Origin: Endotrypanum monterogeii
Taxonomy: Eukaryota; Euglenozoa; Kinetoplastea; Trypanosomatida; Trypanosomatidae
Length of the DNA stretch: 64,000 bases
Direction of reading: 5' to 3'
Assembly (NCBI GenBank): GCA_000333855.2
Contig: CM007341.1
Coordinates: 206,676-270,675 of the forward strand
Under the pieces are notes generated by a model. That model was not told where the DNA came from. It saw only the letters and a program-made list of their open reading frames with translations, and did no database searches. A program made the translations under genes and the position numbers. This document shows, piece after piece, positions 9,312-19,807 of this stretch (the stretch's first letter is position 1; each line of letters begins with the position of its first letter).

Positions 9312-9638
9312 AGCTTTTCTGTACCCCTGCACAAATAATCTTTTTGATTCTACCCACTTTTCGACATGGTACACGAAATGATAAATAAATGGAGAAAACG
9401 AAAGATCACTGACCTATCCTAATTTCATCCCCGCTACGGAGACACATCGTTTGTGCGCCGGGGCGGTATCACGTATGCCTTGGATGCTGTTTTCGACGCC
9501 ACTTGCCTTATTTTTCCTGTTACACTTATCACCGCTTCCTTTCCCTACCTCACTGATTTCCTCATCGTGCTCATCACAGAATCAGGTATTCTTCACATTT
9601 TATTTTTTCACTTCGACAGGTCTTTCATAAACGCGAAA
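9312..9638 (+). other. Intergenic spacer
   Basis: This 327-base stretch ends in a T-rich tract and the AG at 9618-9619. An open frame continues through it upstream of the ATP synthase gene, but the translation has no family similarity and lies before the splice site, so I do not count it as coding. Confidence 0.6.
9618..9619 (+). promoter_or_regulatory. Spliced-leader acceptor for ATP synthase subunit c
   Basis: TTCACATTTTATTTTTTCAC precedes CTTCGACAG; this AG is 20 bases before the ATG at 9639. This is the strongest acceptor context in the left part of the window. Confidence 0.6.
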
Positions 9639-9959
9639 ATGATGCGCCGTGCCCTTGCCCAGCCAGTCGCCCGCCGTGCGGCTGCCGTGTCCAGCGCGCT
9701 CGTGGTGGCCCCTCGTCAGGCCTCCACAGTCGCAATTTCAGTCCAGGGCTTGCACTACGTCGGCACCGGTCTCGCCGCTATTGCGCTTGCCGGTGTCGGC
9801 ATGGGTATTGGTACCATCTTCGGCTCCCTCCTCATCGCTTGCGCCCGCCAGCCCAACCTGACCAAGATGCTCTTCAACTACGCCATTCTCGGTTTCGCGC
9901 TGACGGAGGCCATCGGCCTTTTCGCCTTGATGCTGGCCTTCCTCATGCTCTTCTCGTAG
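9639..9959 (+). CDS. Mitochondrial ATP synthase subunit c (subunit 9)
   Basis: A 106-aa precursor. Residues 1 to about 30 are an Arg/Ala/Ser-rich mitochondrial presequence without acidic residues. The mature part has two membrane helices: a glycine-rich first helix ([11 protein letters not shown]), the polar loop ARQPN at 69-73, which contacts the F1 stalk, and a second helix with the proton-carrying glutamate E90 in [10 protein letters not shown]. All residues needed for a c-ring subunit are present. The product forms the rotor ring of F1Fo ATP synthase in the inner membrane. The frame runs 62 codons further upstream to a GTG, but the ATG at 9639 follows the splice acceptor and gives the expected precursor length. 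Trypanosomes encode several c-subunit isoforms that differ only in presequence; this may be one of them. Confidence 0.96.
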   Translation: MMRRALAQPVARRAAAVSSALVVAPRQASTVAISVQGLHYVGTGLAAIALAGVGMGIGTIFGSLLIACARQPNLTKMLFNYAILGFALTEAIGLFALMLAFLMLFS

Positions 9960-10495
9960 AGTGCCCACGAAGCGTACCGATGGATGTGACTACCGTATCG
10001 TATCTGCGAACTTTTAGGAGCTTCTGTTTCGTGTTTTCTGTCGTAACACCTTTCTTTGGTGGGTAAAATACATTTTGTAGAAAATTTTAGTTAGTGGACC
10101 GCAAAAAAAAAAAAGAAAAATACTTAATGAATAATGGATGACCGTATCGATAAGCGTGTTGTAGCCTTTTCCTCACTTAAATAATGTGTGCATCGAACTC
10201 GTCTGAGGAGTGGACAGATCAGTTGACGCTGCAAAATGGGTTACGTCGTATGACACGGTGTGGATCAGTCTACAACGAGCCGAGGTTTAGACGGCTCAAA
10301 AGACTCCTCTTCACCGTGGTGCCTTTTGTAGTGAGGGTTTGTTTTGATCACTGTCGAAAAAAGAAGGCAGGCACTTGGAAATGTCTCACTCGAGGTGAAG
10401 GGGGCATTATCTTGTTTGAAATCTGAAATCTAATCGCTATTTTTCCCTCTTTTCTGTATTTGTTCGCACCTCAGAATTTCAGGCTTCTCTTGGAA
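9960..10495 (+). other. Intergenic spacer
   Basis: A 536-base spacer with an A12 run near 10102. It ends in a pyrimidine tract (10440-10457) and the acceptor at 10473. No coding or RNA feature seen. Confidence 0.6.
10473..10474 (+). promoter_or_regulatory. Candidate spliced-leader acceptor
   Basis: TTTTTCCCTCTTTTCTGTATTT precedes GTTCGCACCTCAG; this AG is 22 bases before the ATG at 10496. Confidence 0.55.
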
Positions 10496-12661
10496 ATGCA
10501 GCACATTGCTTTTTCGAATGATGGCAAACTCGCACTGGGCTCTTGCTTTACAAGCTGCCACGGAGATAGCGTCCCTGCAGTCATCAAGCTCTTGAAAAAA
10601 AATGGCGCCAGCGACAGGGTGGAGCCAGTTTGTGCCGCTTTTTCTTCCTTTGACGTGACGCACTCGGCACGCGTCAAGACCAAAAGTCGCTATAGCGCGG
10701 GTGGTCATGTTGCCCTCGCTTTCAATGATTCCGACTCCTTCTTCGCGGCTGCTGTTGTGCGCTGTGACACGTGGGCTGTACAGTGGGCAGTAGAGAAGAC
10801 TGGATGCCTTGCTGACGCTTCCGTAACGCAGTTGTCGACGTTGTGCGCCAACACAGTGTGTGGTGTAGCGGTGACGTCTAGTAGTGAATCCTCATCTGCC
10901 CCGGCGCCGTGTCTTTTCGTTGCCTCGAGCTTTGAAGTCCCCATCTCCAGTCGAAAAGAAAACAAGGAGCTGAGACAGTTCTTGGCCCCACCTCGGGCCA
11001 TTGAGACAGGGCTAGAGGGGGAAGGAATCGCGTCCCTTTGCGCGATCGACAGGAACACTATTCTTTTTGTCACAGAGAAAGGCTCTCTAGGGCTAGTGCG
11101 GCTGGATGTTAGGGCGCTGAGGGCAGAGCTGAGTTCATCAGCTGCTTTTTATACGGTAGAACGGATTCACTGCAAGTCCACAATGGCAACTGCCCGTGCT
11201 CGTATCGTGGCCTATAACGATAGGGAGCACGTTTATGCAGCCGTTTACGCAGCGTCTCAGAAAGCAGTGGAACTTATCCAGTTGCATAAGACCTCGGCCG
11301 ACGCAACCTCTCGCACCGGTGAGACAGCGGTGAAAGTTCTGAAAGTGCACACTCGCATCCCTGTCCACGACTTACGTTTCGTCGGGCCATTTCATCTTGC
11401 GGTGAGCTGCGCACGTGCAAAGGAGAACATACAATTTATCAGTCTCATTCCTGGAGTCGATGCGCTGGAAACGATGGTATTCGACCCTCTCACCTCAGCA
11501 CACGTTCCCATCGCCACATTCTACAGCGAGTCAACGGAGGAGCTCGTCGTGATCTCTTCGTCCCTGGAGACCGCAGCATTTGCGGCACTCGCGAATGATC
11601 AGAAAGCAGCATCATTGGTCAAAACAACCCTACCGTTTTCGGCTGGCCCCTTTTCTCAAAACACCCTGAACAAAGCTATCTGGGGACGCGTCTCAAATCC
11701 CTTCCGTCATCATGGACCAAAATCGAGACAGTATGCAGAGGAGGAGGAGGACCACGCTAAGGAGGAGGACTTGCAGGTGCTGCAAGGTGCTGGTGCCCCG
11801 TCTACCGGTCGATGGACTCCTATGACGCTGTGCTACGCGCTGGCGACTCTCCGGCCAACCTCGTCAGCAATACAGGTTGTGGTGTTCGCCGTGGAGACGG
11901 CACCGTTCCTGCACACGCGACTGATTAAACAGTGGCATAATGCCACTATTGGACTCAAAGCAATTCTGGGAGTGGGTACCACAAGCCTCACTGGCGTTCT
12001 TGCGCTTCCATGGAATCCGAGACATGTTCGCCGTGCCTTGCGCCTCTTCAGTCAAGAGGAGCTCTCCACGCTTTTTCATCGTGTCGCAACGACGATAGCG
12101 GACAGCGAGCGTGTGGACTCCCCGGTCTCCTACCCTGACGCCACCACAGCCGCTGTTGACGTCGCATTGCAGACGATAACACTGGCTCGGCAGATGGGTG
12201 CCGCGTTGAGCCCGGAGGACGTCAGAACTGTCGCCGTAATTCTGCGAGCAGCTCGCGAGGGCAGTCATGAGTTGCTGCGTTACTCCAGTCGCATGGAGTT
12301 GCTTATGGAGAGCCATTTGCAACAGAGGGCACTGGATCGCGTCCTAGAGCGCCGCATTTCTGCTGGTGACCAGGATGACGATGTGTCGCAGTCGTTGGGG
12401 GAGAATTTTTACGGTATCGCAACTGAGCTACAGACTGAGCGCACTCTTCACACACGCTACATGTCAAACACCTGGGCTCAGCATCTAGACAAGTGTAAGG
12501 CTCAGTACAAGCAGGAGGCTTCCAGTGCCTTGCGGCTGCTCGCAGCAGCTCACAACAAAAGCGAAAAATCCATGGAGTGTCTTCTTAGCGACTGGCGGCA
12601 GATCGGTTGTACACCGCATCAAGACCCGCTCTTGAACCAATACGAGAAGGCACTAGTGTAG
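10496..12661 (+). CDS. Conserved-type protein of unknown function, possible beta-propeller plus helical C-terminus
   Basis: A 721-aa protein that I do not recognise. The first ATG (MQHIAFSNDGKLALGS) follows the splice acceptor; the frame is open 12 codons further up but without an ATG. The N-terminal 400 residues alternate short hydrophobic strands with loops (for example ALGSCF, HVALAFNDSDSFFAAAVV, SLCAIDRNTILFVTEKGSLGLV), as in degenerate WD-like propellers. An acidic stretch (YAEEEEDHAKEEDLQ, about residues 410-425) separates this from a second half that becomes alpha-helical and ends in a coiled or helical region rich in Q, E and R. There is no signal peptide or membrane span. A propeller-helix arrangement occurs in trafficking and ribosome-biogenesis factors, but nothing here decides between them. 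Confidence 0.85.
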   Translation: MQHIAFSNDGKLALGSCFTSCHGDSVPAVIKLLKKNGASDRVEPVCAAFSSFDVTHSARVKTKSRYSAGGHVALAFNDSDSFFAAAVVRCDTWAVQWAVEKTGCLADASVTQLSTLCANTVCGVAVTSSSESSSAPAPCLFVASSFEVPISSRKENKELRQFLAPPRAIETGLEGEGIASLCAIDRNTILFVTEKGSLGLVRLDVRALRAELSSSAAFYTVERIHCKSTMATARARIVAYNDREHVYAAVYAASQKAVELIQLHKTSADATSRTGETAVKVLKVHTRIPVHDLRFVGPFHLAVSCARAKENIQFISLIPGVDALETMVFDPLTSAHVPIATFYSESTEELVVISSSLETAAFAALANDQKAASLVKTTLPFSAGPFSQNTLNKAIWGRVSNPFRHHGPKSRQYAEEEEDHAKEEDLQVLQGAGAPSTGRWTPMTLCYALATLRPTSSAIQVVVFAVETAPFLHTRLIKQWHNATIGLKAILGVGTTSLTGVLALPWNPRHVRRALRLFSQEELSTLFHRVATTIADSERVDSPVSYPDATTAAVDVALQTITLARQMGAALSPEDVRTVAVILRAAREGSHELLRYSSRMELLMESHLQQRALDRVLERRISAGDQDDDVSQSLGENFYGIATELQTERTLHTRYMSNTWAQHLDKCKAQYKQEASSALRLLAAAHNKSEKSMECLLSDWRQIGCTPHQDPLLNQYEKALV

Positions 12662-12874
12662 TGGTATCAGGGGGGGGGGCCGGCGGCCACACAGGATTTT
12701 TGTTCCTCCCTGAGGTCCAGGAAATTGTAGTCGCTTGTAGCGTTAGTGAAGTGCAGACAGACCATGTGAATAATGGTCTTGATTGCCACATTACACTCTC
12801 ACGAGTAACATGGTGAACGGACAACGGGAAAAAGGGACGGGAAATCGAGATAAAAGTAAGTTTGTAACCCACGC

Positions 12875-12896
12875 ACGTGCCTCCGATGAGGCACGT
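12875..12896. other. Perfect 9-bp hairpin in 3'UTR
   Basis: ACGTGCCTC (12875-12883), loop CGAT, GAGGCACGT (12888-12896). It lies about 215 bases after the stop codon of the preceding gene and could act in its 3'UTR. Function not known. Confidence 0.6.
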
Positions 12897-13351
12897 CGTA
12901 TCTTTGTTAAGGTTCAGCCAAACGAGTAAGCGAAACATCGAAGAGATGACAACTGTGATAGGCATGGAGGAGGGAGACACTAGCTCGCAATCCGAGAGGC
13001 ATTCACTAGGACGTTTTCTCTATTGAGAGACGGGTGTTGTTCCCCAGTGCGGCATTGTTGCCTGCGCGTCACATTGAGATGCAAGCCCCAAGCGACCCTT
13101 CAGGGGGAAGTGAGGAGCACTTTTCGTGTTGTCTTCATTTTTGTTTCCATCGCGAATTTCTCCTTCCTTCCCGTGCACGCACCTATATACGCAATCTATG
13201 TTCTTATCAAAGCTACTTTGCACGCATTGTCACCACACTTTCCTTCTCCTCTGACCCAGTTTTCTTTCACTACCTTTTATTTCCCTACGCTTCGTGCGAA
13301 ATTCTGCTGCGAAAGCAGCACCAGTGTACACAAACAAAAAAAAACCGGGAG

Positions 13352-13398
13352 CACACACACACACACGCACACACACACACACACACATACATACATAC
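13352..13398. repeat. (CA)n then (CATA)n microsatellite
   Basis: CA repeats with one CG interruption, followed by three CATA units. Confidence 0.9.
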
Positions 13399-13835
13399 AG
13401 CCGCTTCACTTCTCAGCCGTGTGTGGTGATATTTCAATTGCTCTCTATTTTCGATATTGCTTTCATCCGTGGCCAGCCGTCCCTCTTCCCTCTCCTGGAG
13501 GTATCTCAGTTTGTGTTTCTTATTCTTGCCTGCCTCACCTTTCTTTGGCCTTTCGTAGGATTTCAGATACTTCCCTTCGCCAGGGCGACTTCCCCCCTTT
13601 TCCCCTCTGTATCTCGTTTCGCTGCAGTTGGGCAGGTCGCGAGACTGTCTCTCTTTTTTCTCTCTCCTCTCCATCGTCCCTTCGAACAATCGTTGCACCG
13701 TGTTTCTAGGAGTTTGCACTTTTTGGTCTTCAACCCCGATCTGTCACTCGTCTGACCTTGCGGCTGAGAAGTCGAAGGTGCGGTTTTTCAAAAAATACGC
13801 ACACGTACACACACACACACACACCGTAGGAAATC

Positions 13836-15260
13836 ATGTCGGATAACGAGTGGAAGGGCGCCAGCTTCAAGCAGGATGAGGACCATTCTGCCGCGACGGC
13901 GAAGCTGCTGGAGCGTGTGAACGCGACGACGATACCTGTTCTTCTTCGCAGCAGCAATGCGAAGCTGAGCGAGATCATCGCCGAGCTATTAGCCTTGGAA
14001 AAAGTGGCGCGACTCGGTGGTGACGCTGCCTCCACGAAGCTGCTAGCGGTGGAGGTGCTGCGCATCTACCGCACGCAGAACGAGCTCGACCTAATGCTTG
14101 AAACACTGGATATGCTGATGAAGAAGCGTGGTCAGACGAAGCAGGTTCAGAGTGCGATGATCGCGGAGTGCGCTGCTGTCCTTACGGTTGGCTCCTTGGC
14201 TAGGGAGAAACAAGTAGAGGTTCTGGAGCGCCTGGCGTATGTGACGGAAAGCAAGATTCATGTTGAACTTGAGCACGCACGTTTTACGATTGAGCTTGCG
14301 TCTCTGCACGAGGCGGCTGGGCGTAAGCGCTCGGCATGCGATATGTTGCGAACACTGCATATCGAAACTATTACCAACATGCCACGCCTGGAGAAGTTGG
14401 AGGCACTGAATCAACAGATCCGTCTCTGTCTGGAGCTGCAGGATTACGACCACATTCCTCTTGTGTCGCGAAAGATCAATCATCGTGGTCTTGGGCGAGA
14501 TGAGGCGGAGCAACAGAAGCTGAAATACTTTGAACTTATGCGCTCATACTACGCTCACAAAGAGTCGTTTTTCAACGTTGGGCGATGCTGGTACGAGACA
14601 TATAACACACTGAAAAGTACCGATGATAAGCTGTCCGCCTTGAGCAACATGGTGGTTCACTACCTCATCTCCGAGAATGCCACCGCGAAAGAAATCGAGG
14701 ACATGGCAGAGTGCACGGCGTTCTCGCCCGCCACAAAGCTGCATGACCGCGTGGGGGCCCTTTCGGCCATTAGCGAGAAGCTGAAGCTCGACCTGGAAGA
14801 TCTCCCACAGCTGTATGCGCTTCTGCAGCGCTTCAACAGTATTGAGTTGATCCAGGAAAGGGTTTCGTCAGAGGTGGAGGTGCTCTGTCAGACCCACCCA
14901 GAGCTGGCTCCGTTTCCGGCGCGTCGAGAATTGCTTCGCAATCGCTGCAGCGAGCACGACATTATGGTGATCGCCCGTTTTTACACTCGTATTCCACTCA
15001 GGCGTCTTGCAGAGTTGGTGCATTTGTCTCCAGAGCACACGGAGTTATTCATTATGACAATGGTCACGAACAAGACGTTGTACGCGAAGATGGACCGCGT
15101 CGATGGCCTGGTTGTGTTCGAGGCTCGAAAGAATACAACCGAAGTCGTGTCGTCGTGGAACGAGGCTGTAGAACGAAGCGTGGCACTGCTCGACAAAGCA
15201 TCGCACCTCATCACAAAAGAGCGGATGCTGCAGAACCTTGCTGCGCAGAAGGTCCGCTAG
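13836..15260 (+). CDS. RPN5: 26S proteasome non-ATPase regulatory subunit RPN5 (PSMD12)
   Basis: A 474-aa protein, close to the usual length of RPN5 (about 450). The N-terminal two thirds are helical repeats. The C-terminal third is the PCI/winged-helix domain, recognisable by IARFYTRIPLRRLAELVHLS, then MVTNKTLYAKMDRVDGLVVFE and the closing helix with HLITKE, all typical of RPN5 rather than of other PCI subunits. RPN5 is a horseshoe component of the 19S lid and helps position the deubiquitinase RPN11. The ATG follows a CA repeat and gives the expected short N-terminus. No oddities seen. Confidence 0.92.
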   Translation: MSDNEWKGASFKQDEDHSAATAKLLERVNATTIPVLLRSSNAKLSEIIAELLALEKVARLGGDAASTKLLAVEVLRIYRTQNELDLMLETLDMLMKKRGQTKQVQSAMIAECAAVLTVGSLAREKQVEVLERLAYVTESKIHVELEHARFTIELASLHEAAGRKRSACDMLRTLHIETITNMPRLEKLEALNQQIRLCLELQDYDHIPLVSRKINHRGLGRDEAEQQKLKYFELMRSYYAHKESFFNVGRCWYETYNTLKSTDDKLSALSNMVVHYLISENATAKEIEDMAECTAFSPATKLHDRVGALSAISEKLKLDLEDLPQLYALLQRFNSIELIQERVSSEVEVLCQTHPELAPFPARRELLRNRCSEHDIMVIARFYTRIPLRRLAELVHLSPEHTELFIMTMVTNKTLYAKMDRVDGLVVFEARKNTTEVVSSWNEAVERSVALLDKASHLITKERMLQNLAAQKVR

Positions 15261-15817
15261 GGAAAAGGTAGGTGTTGCCCCAGCAGCGGTCGATGTGTTT
15301 GTGTATTTATTTGTCGCCTTCAGCAGGTGTGCTCACGATGCCTTGCTCACTTTTTCTCCACTTTCAGGCTCCCCCTGTTGCCGATATTCTCAACAGTGAA
15401 ATCTGCGTGTTCAGTTTAGCGCGTTTTAGCACTTCTGCCCTGTCTTGAAAGTGGAATGGTGCGCTTTTTTTTTTCTTCGAAAGTTGGAGCACGTCCACTT
15501 TTTTGTGCTTGGGTGGGGGCGGTGATTTGAGAGAGTTTGATCAGTTCTGGGCACCGCGTCTTTGTCCCTGTGTCTGTATGTGTGTCTCGCTTTCTCTTTT
15601 TTGAGACTTCCTACGCTGTCGAGATGTTGCGCAAAACTGTCTGCGCCTCTTTTTTTTTTTTTTACGATACGTGGTTGCTGTGCGTCTGCGTGAGCCTTTC
15701 TGTGCTCTCTGAAGTGGGACACCTGGCTGTCGGGGTTGATCGCATTCTGTGCTCTAGAGGAGAGCAAAAAAAAAAAGTCGAAAAAAACAACAGGAAGGGC
15801 CGAGAAATGTTCCTGAA

Positions 15818-15841
15818 ACACACACACACACACACACACAA
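15818..15841. repeat. (CA)n microsatellite
   Basis: About twelve uninterrupted CA units in the spacer after RPN5. Confidence 0.9.
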
Positions 15842-16276
15842 AGCGCGGTCCTCAGGGGTAAAGATGACAGCATTCATGATGTCTAGTCTCCAGATATTGT
15901 AGAGCTTACTGTGAATCTTCAGCATTGGATGCGGGACTCCTGCGCTTTTTGTCAGCAAGGAATGCACACCATTGTTGTTTGCTTCTGAAGAAAGAGAAAA
16001 AAACTAAACTTTCGTGTCTTACAGATCAGTGAGGACGCAACACGCATGTGGGTGAGAGAAAGCAGGGGAAGGGGTCTGCGCCTCTGCTAGAGGAGAGTGA
16101 CGGTATGCAACCCATATTCAATGAAAAGTGATTAGATGATATATGTATACAGTGTTTTACCTCTTTTTTTCTTTGCCTGCACTCCTCCTAATCTTTTCGG
16201 TCTTGTCACTGGCTCAAACATGCTTCTACCATTGCTTTTATCACACACATTTTATACGTTTCAATTACCCCCCCCT

Positions 16277-16322
16277 CACGCACACGCACACGCACACGCA
16301 CACGCACACGCACACGCACACG
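16277..16322. repeat. (CACACG)n hexanucleotide repeat
   Basis: About seven and a half tandem CACACG units, directly after a C/T tract. All reading frames through it give His/Ala, Thr/His or Arg/Val alternation, which explains the spurious open frames there. Confidence 0.9.
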
Positions 16323-18331
16323 CGCGCCTTTACACTCCTCACACAACTGGGTGAACATAAATTCACATGATGGGTTTAAAACGATGACCACTGATATCAT
16401 TCGTTTGCTCCCCCTCCCCAAATTGGAATGGTCTTTGCTTCTACAAATACAGAATAGCCACATCGTCTATTGGCTTTTCTTTCTTTTTATTGCATCTCTC
16501 TTTCTCCTTGTCACCCTCGAAAACAACAACAAATCATTCTCCGCGTTAATCCTAGTTGTGGCACATCACTATTTCCATCGCGTGTCACTTGTTTTTTTCC
16601 ATTCTTTGCATCGGCACCAACGTCTCCGGTCGGTTGTAGGCGTTGTGGCTCGACAACGTCGCCGCAGAGCTTCGTGGGCCACTGTTTTCCTCTCGGCTTC
16701 TCGTCTTTCACCTCAATAAAAGGAGGAGGCGTTCGAACGTGGTAAGGTGGCGGCTTCGACCACCAGCAGAGTTGCAAACAACATAAGTGCTCCGGTGGGG
16801 GTGAGAAGGAAAGTTAAATTAAGTATAGCTCATTAGCAAGGGGCAAGAACGGAAGCACTAAAAAGGCCGTTTTTTTTTCCATCTTGTGATCACTGGCTCT
16901 CAGCCACTTTTTCTCTGTTGTATCTCTGGCTTCCCCGACCTTGCCCCTGTCTCTCTCATTCACCACCTTTATTTGCGTCCACAAATACCCATTTTAAATT
17001 TTTCACACCTTTTCCTGTTTCCCATTTTCATTTCTTTCGTTTGGGACAGATCTTTTCACCCCACACTGGCACTGACGTCTTTGCTGAGCTTCGACGCTTT
17101 GTTCTTTTTTTTTTTTCTCCCTTCCGTGCTCACAACTCTTCGTTACCTCTTTTTTTTTTTTTCGCGCTTTCTTCGTGTGTCTTTTCCTAAGATTTTCACT
17201 AACTAATCGAGGCGAGGAAGGGAAGGAAAACAAAAAAAACATACAAAAATATCCGGCTGAAACAAAAAAAGGCAGGGGGGACAGAAGGTGAATTGAAAAA
17301 AGAAAAAAAAGGGTGTCCTACAGCAAACACACACACAATTCCAGAACACCAGGAGAAAAAAAAACAGGCCGGATTCGATTGTAGTGGTATCGAAAGGGGA
17401 CGTGAAAAGAACCGAGCTGTAGGGTTGTCTTTTTTTCTCTATACGTAGACGAAAGCACATACATCGAAGTATCACTTCGCAGCTTCTTTTTTTTTTTTTG
17501 TGCCTTGTCTCTTCGACCTTTCCGCTAGTAACCACAGATCACTTATTTACTTTCCCTTTGTTTTTTTCCTTCCCCTACTGACTGGTCTTTTTTGCCACCC
17601 TTTTTTTTTTTCATACTTTCTGCGTGTCACCTTTTATCCAATATTCTTTTTCCTCCTTTTTTATTGTGAGTTGCTTTTGTTGGTGCTTCTTACTAGTACT
17701 TTATATATATATATCTCGCGTTTTTTTTTCTCCCCTCCCAACTCCGCTCTTCTCCGATATCATCTTTTCGATTTTCTCCTCCACGAGAGAAAAAAAATAA
17801 CAAAGCACAACCCCGAGTCACCCTTGCTCGCACGCACGCGCGCACGCGCGCAGAAGAACTACGGTTGATCGGTTTATGTTTCATGTATTTTTTTTCTTCG
17901 CCTTCTTTGTTGCTAGTATTTTTGAGTTTCTTGTGCTGACCAAAAGCGGGCACACGCATAGACGTGCGCACCGGTACGTGGAAGGGCACAGTACTACTGA
18001 CATACTAGACTTCTTGGTGGGTTCTCCTGATCAATACTTCAAGTGCCGCTGTCGATGTGAGCTGAGAGAACATCAACATCAACAACAACAAAAAGCAACG
18101 ATACCAAGAACCAATAAGTAAAAAGAAAAAAAAGAATCCAGAAGAAACCGGTCCTTAACGTCACACACATCGAGTGCAAAATATTTATTTATTTGTTTTG
18201 GCACATCACCGTAGAGTGTTAAGAGGAAAAAAAAATACGCACTCACGCAGACTCTGTGTGCGGCTCCCCTTTCTTTATTGTGTTTCGACCATATTGAGTC
18301 TCTCTTGTCATCGGAGGAGTAGTGTGTGCGA

Positions 18332-19807
18332 ATGAGCTATACAGCGCAGTTGCAAGAGCTGGCAGTTCCTGCAGTGCTTTCTTTAGCCTGTAAGGAGAAG
18401 ACCGATGAGGTTCAGCACGCGTTTGGTGGGGATACGTGTAACGGGCTTACAGCAACCGAGGAGGGAAGTGGAGCACCTACTGCAGAGATGAGTGACGAAA
18501 AGCAGAGTTCGAGTGGCAGCTCGGATTCCAAGAAAGAAGAGGAGAAGTGGATCTGGGTCCTCGACCCGATGACCCGAAAGCTGCGGGTGCCGCTGCACCT
18601 CCTCGTTCCCACCCACGCCACTTCGACTCCTGGAACTGTGCCCTCGTTGTGCATCGCCTTCTTGGAGGGCCGATGTCGTCATGCTTGGTGCCGCCAGGCA
18701 CACGTTGTGCCATCCGCCATTCCGCACCTGCGTTACGAAGCGCTTAGCTCGCCTACATGTTGCCATTACCACCAAGACCCGCAGGATATCTCGATGCTGA
18801 CGAACCACTTCAGGTACGTGCTCATCACGGGCAACGGGGGCAGCAACGAGCAGATTCCAGCGGATCGTGTGGCGTGTACAGTTGGTCTGCGGCGCTATTT
18901 GGTCCACAACGTCCCCAAAAAGTCTGCGCGCGGGTCTAACAACGGGGCAGAGAAGCGGTCGGCGCCCGATGAGAGTGATGTCTTGGAGCTACCTGCGAAG
19001 TTCATCTGTCGTTTGCACTTGGCGCACCGCTGCCGGTACCTGGACGACTGCAACAATATCCATATTTGCCGCGAGTTCGAGGTTCGTCTGCAGCCGCCAC
19101 CGCAGATTCTCAGCTCTCTCAACTCTGTGACTACCTCGACGCGCACGGTAAGCATCGGCGACACCTGCTACACCGTCACCCCGCTTGCTGTGGGGGACGT
19201 GAGCGACGAAGATTTCAACTTCATCGTGGAGACGAAAAAGAAGGCCAGTCACTGTAACGCCGCCATGCTTCCACCTGCAGCTTTCAAAAATCTCGCCCCG
19301 CCATTCGACGCAACGCTTGGTGACAGTAGTGGGCGCGGCAGCCCCATGTCCTACACCACCGCGGGTAGTGGCTTCCCGGCACTTCCAGAGTATTGGTGCG
19401 CGCTGCGCACACCGAGCAGCAGCACTGCTGTTACCCCGCTTAACGGACCGTCACTTGGTTTCCTTCATACAGAGTCCTCGTCGCAGATCCAACAAGGAGG
19501 CTTGAATTTTGGCGGCCATCTGCGTGTGTACGATGTGCGCACAAAGGCTCAATCTGACACAGCGACGCCTAGCTGTACCAATAGCCCAGCTGTGAACCCT
19601 AGTGTATTGGAGAAGAGTGGTGTAGGCAGCAAGCTCACACTACCGAAATACGCAGGTAACGCGTCCCCCACAGCCCTGGTGACTCGTTCCAACGGAATGA
19701 GCGCAAGCGGCTGTGCGAGTCTCGTAGCGAGTGAAGTAAACACTCCTTTGACCACCGGCCGGCACAGCATCATGTCTAGGCCAGTTGCTGTAACAGGCAG
19801 GAAGTAG
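18332..19807 (+). CDS. CCCH zinc-finger RNA-binding protein, probable ZC3H30 orthologue
   Basis: A 491-aa protein with two CCCH-type fingers: C107-x7-C115-x4-C120-x3-H124 and C226-x7-C234-x5-C240-x3-H244. Spacing fits the C-x7/8-C-x4/5-C-x3-H class that binds RNA. The N-terminal 80 residues are acidic and Ser-rich; the C-terminal half is Ser/Thr/Pro-rich and probably disordered. Such proteins in trypanosomatids control mRNA stability and translation. The link to T. brucei ZC3H30 is an inference from two fingers and from gene order (I recall ZC3H30 near NOT1, MetRS and MKT1L). The ATG at 18332 is the first in frame; two codons earlier there is a GTG only. Confidence 0.85.
   Translation: MSYTAQLQELAVPAVLSLACKEKTDEVQHAFGGDTCNGLTATEEGSGAPTAEMSDEKQSSSGSSDSKKEEEKWIWVLDPMTRKLRVPLHLLVPTHATSTPGTVPSLCIAFLEGRCRHAWCRQAHVVPSAIPHLRYEALSSPTCCHYHQDPQDISMLTNHFRYVLITGNGGSNEQIPADRVACTVGLRRYLVHNVPKKSARGSNNGAEKRSAPDESDVLELPAKFICRLHLAHRCRYLDDCNNIHICREFEVRLQPPPQILSSLNSVTTSTRTVSIGDTCYTVTPLAVGDVSDEDFNFIVETKKKASHCNAAMLPPAAFKNLAPPFDATLGDSSGRGSPMSYTTAGSGFPALPEYWCALRTPSSSTAVTPLNGPSLGFLHTESSSQIQQGGLNFGGHLRVYDVRTKAQSDTATPSCTNSPAVNPSVLEKSGVGSKLTLPKYAGNASPTALVTRSNGMSASGCASLVASEVNTPLTTGRHSIMSRPVAVTGRK

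Larger units (their letters stand above)
12662..13835 (+). other. Intergenic spacer with a hairpin and CA repeats
   Basis: The left part (12662-13020) is of mixed composition and includes a perfect hairpin at 12875-12896. From 13100 the plus strand becomes C/T-rich, with CA repeats at 13352-13398 and 13807-13824. An AG at 13708-13709 after GTTTCT is a candidate splice acceptor for RPN5. The long open frames here translate to low-complexity Ser/Pro/Phe sequence and I reject them. Confidence 0.6.
15261..18331 (+). other. Long pyrimidine-rich intergenic spacer
   Basis: Three kilobases with no credible gene. The plus strand is dominated by T and C, with many T10-T14 runs (15650, 17104, 17150, 17487, 17600), a CA repeat at 15818-15841, a CACACG repeat at 16277-16322 and a short TA run near 17702. 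I looked for tRNA-like boxes and found none. The CCCH gene's leader is likely spliced in the last 100 bases, where TTTCTTTATTGTGTTTC precedes several AGs. Confidence 0.6.

Noticed and set aside
9453..9638. 62-codon N-terminal extension of ATP synthase subunit c from a GTG
   Set aside because: It lies upstream of the splice acceptor at 9618 and would bury the mitochondrial presequence.
13023..13709. Open frames of 130-230 codons before RPN5
   Set aside because: They are Phe/Ser/Pro/His-rich translations of pyrimidine tracts and CA repeats in several overlapping frames, as expected of a low-complexity 5' flank.
16277..16322. CACACG tandem repeat considered as a CRISPR or telomere-type array
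   Set aside because: Units are 6 bases without spacers and the organism is a eukaryote; it is a simple microsatellite, and not the trypanosomatid telomere unit.
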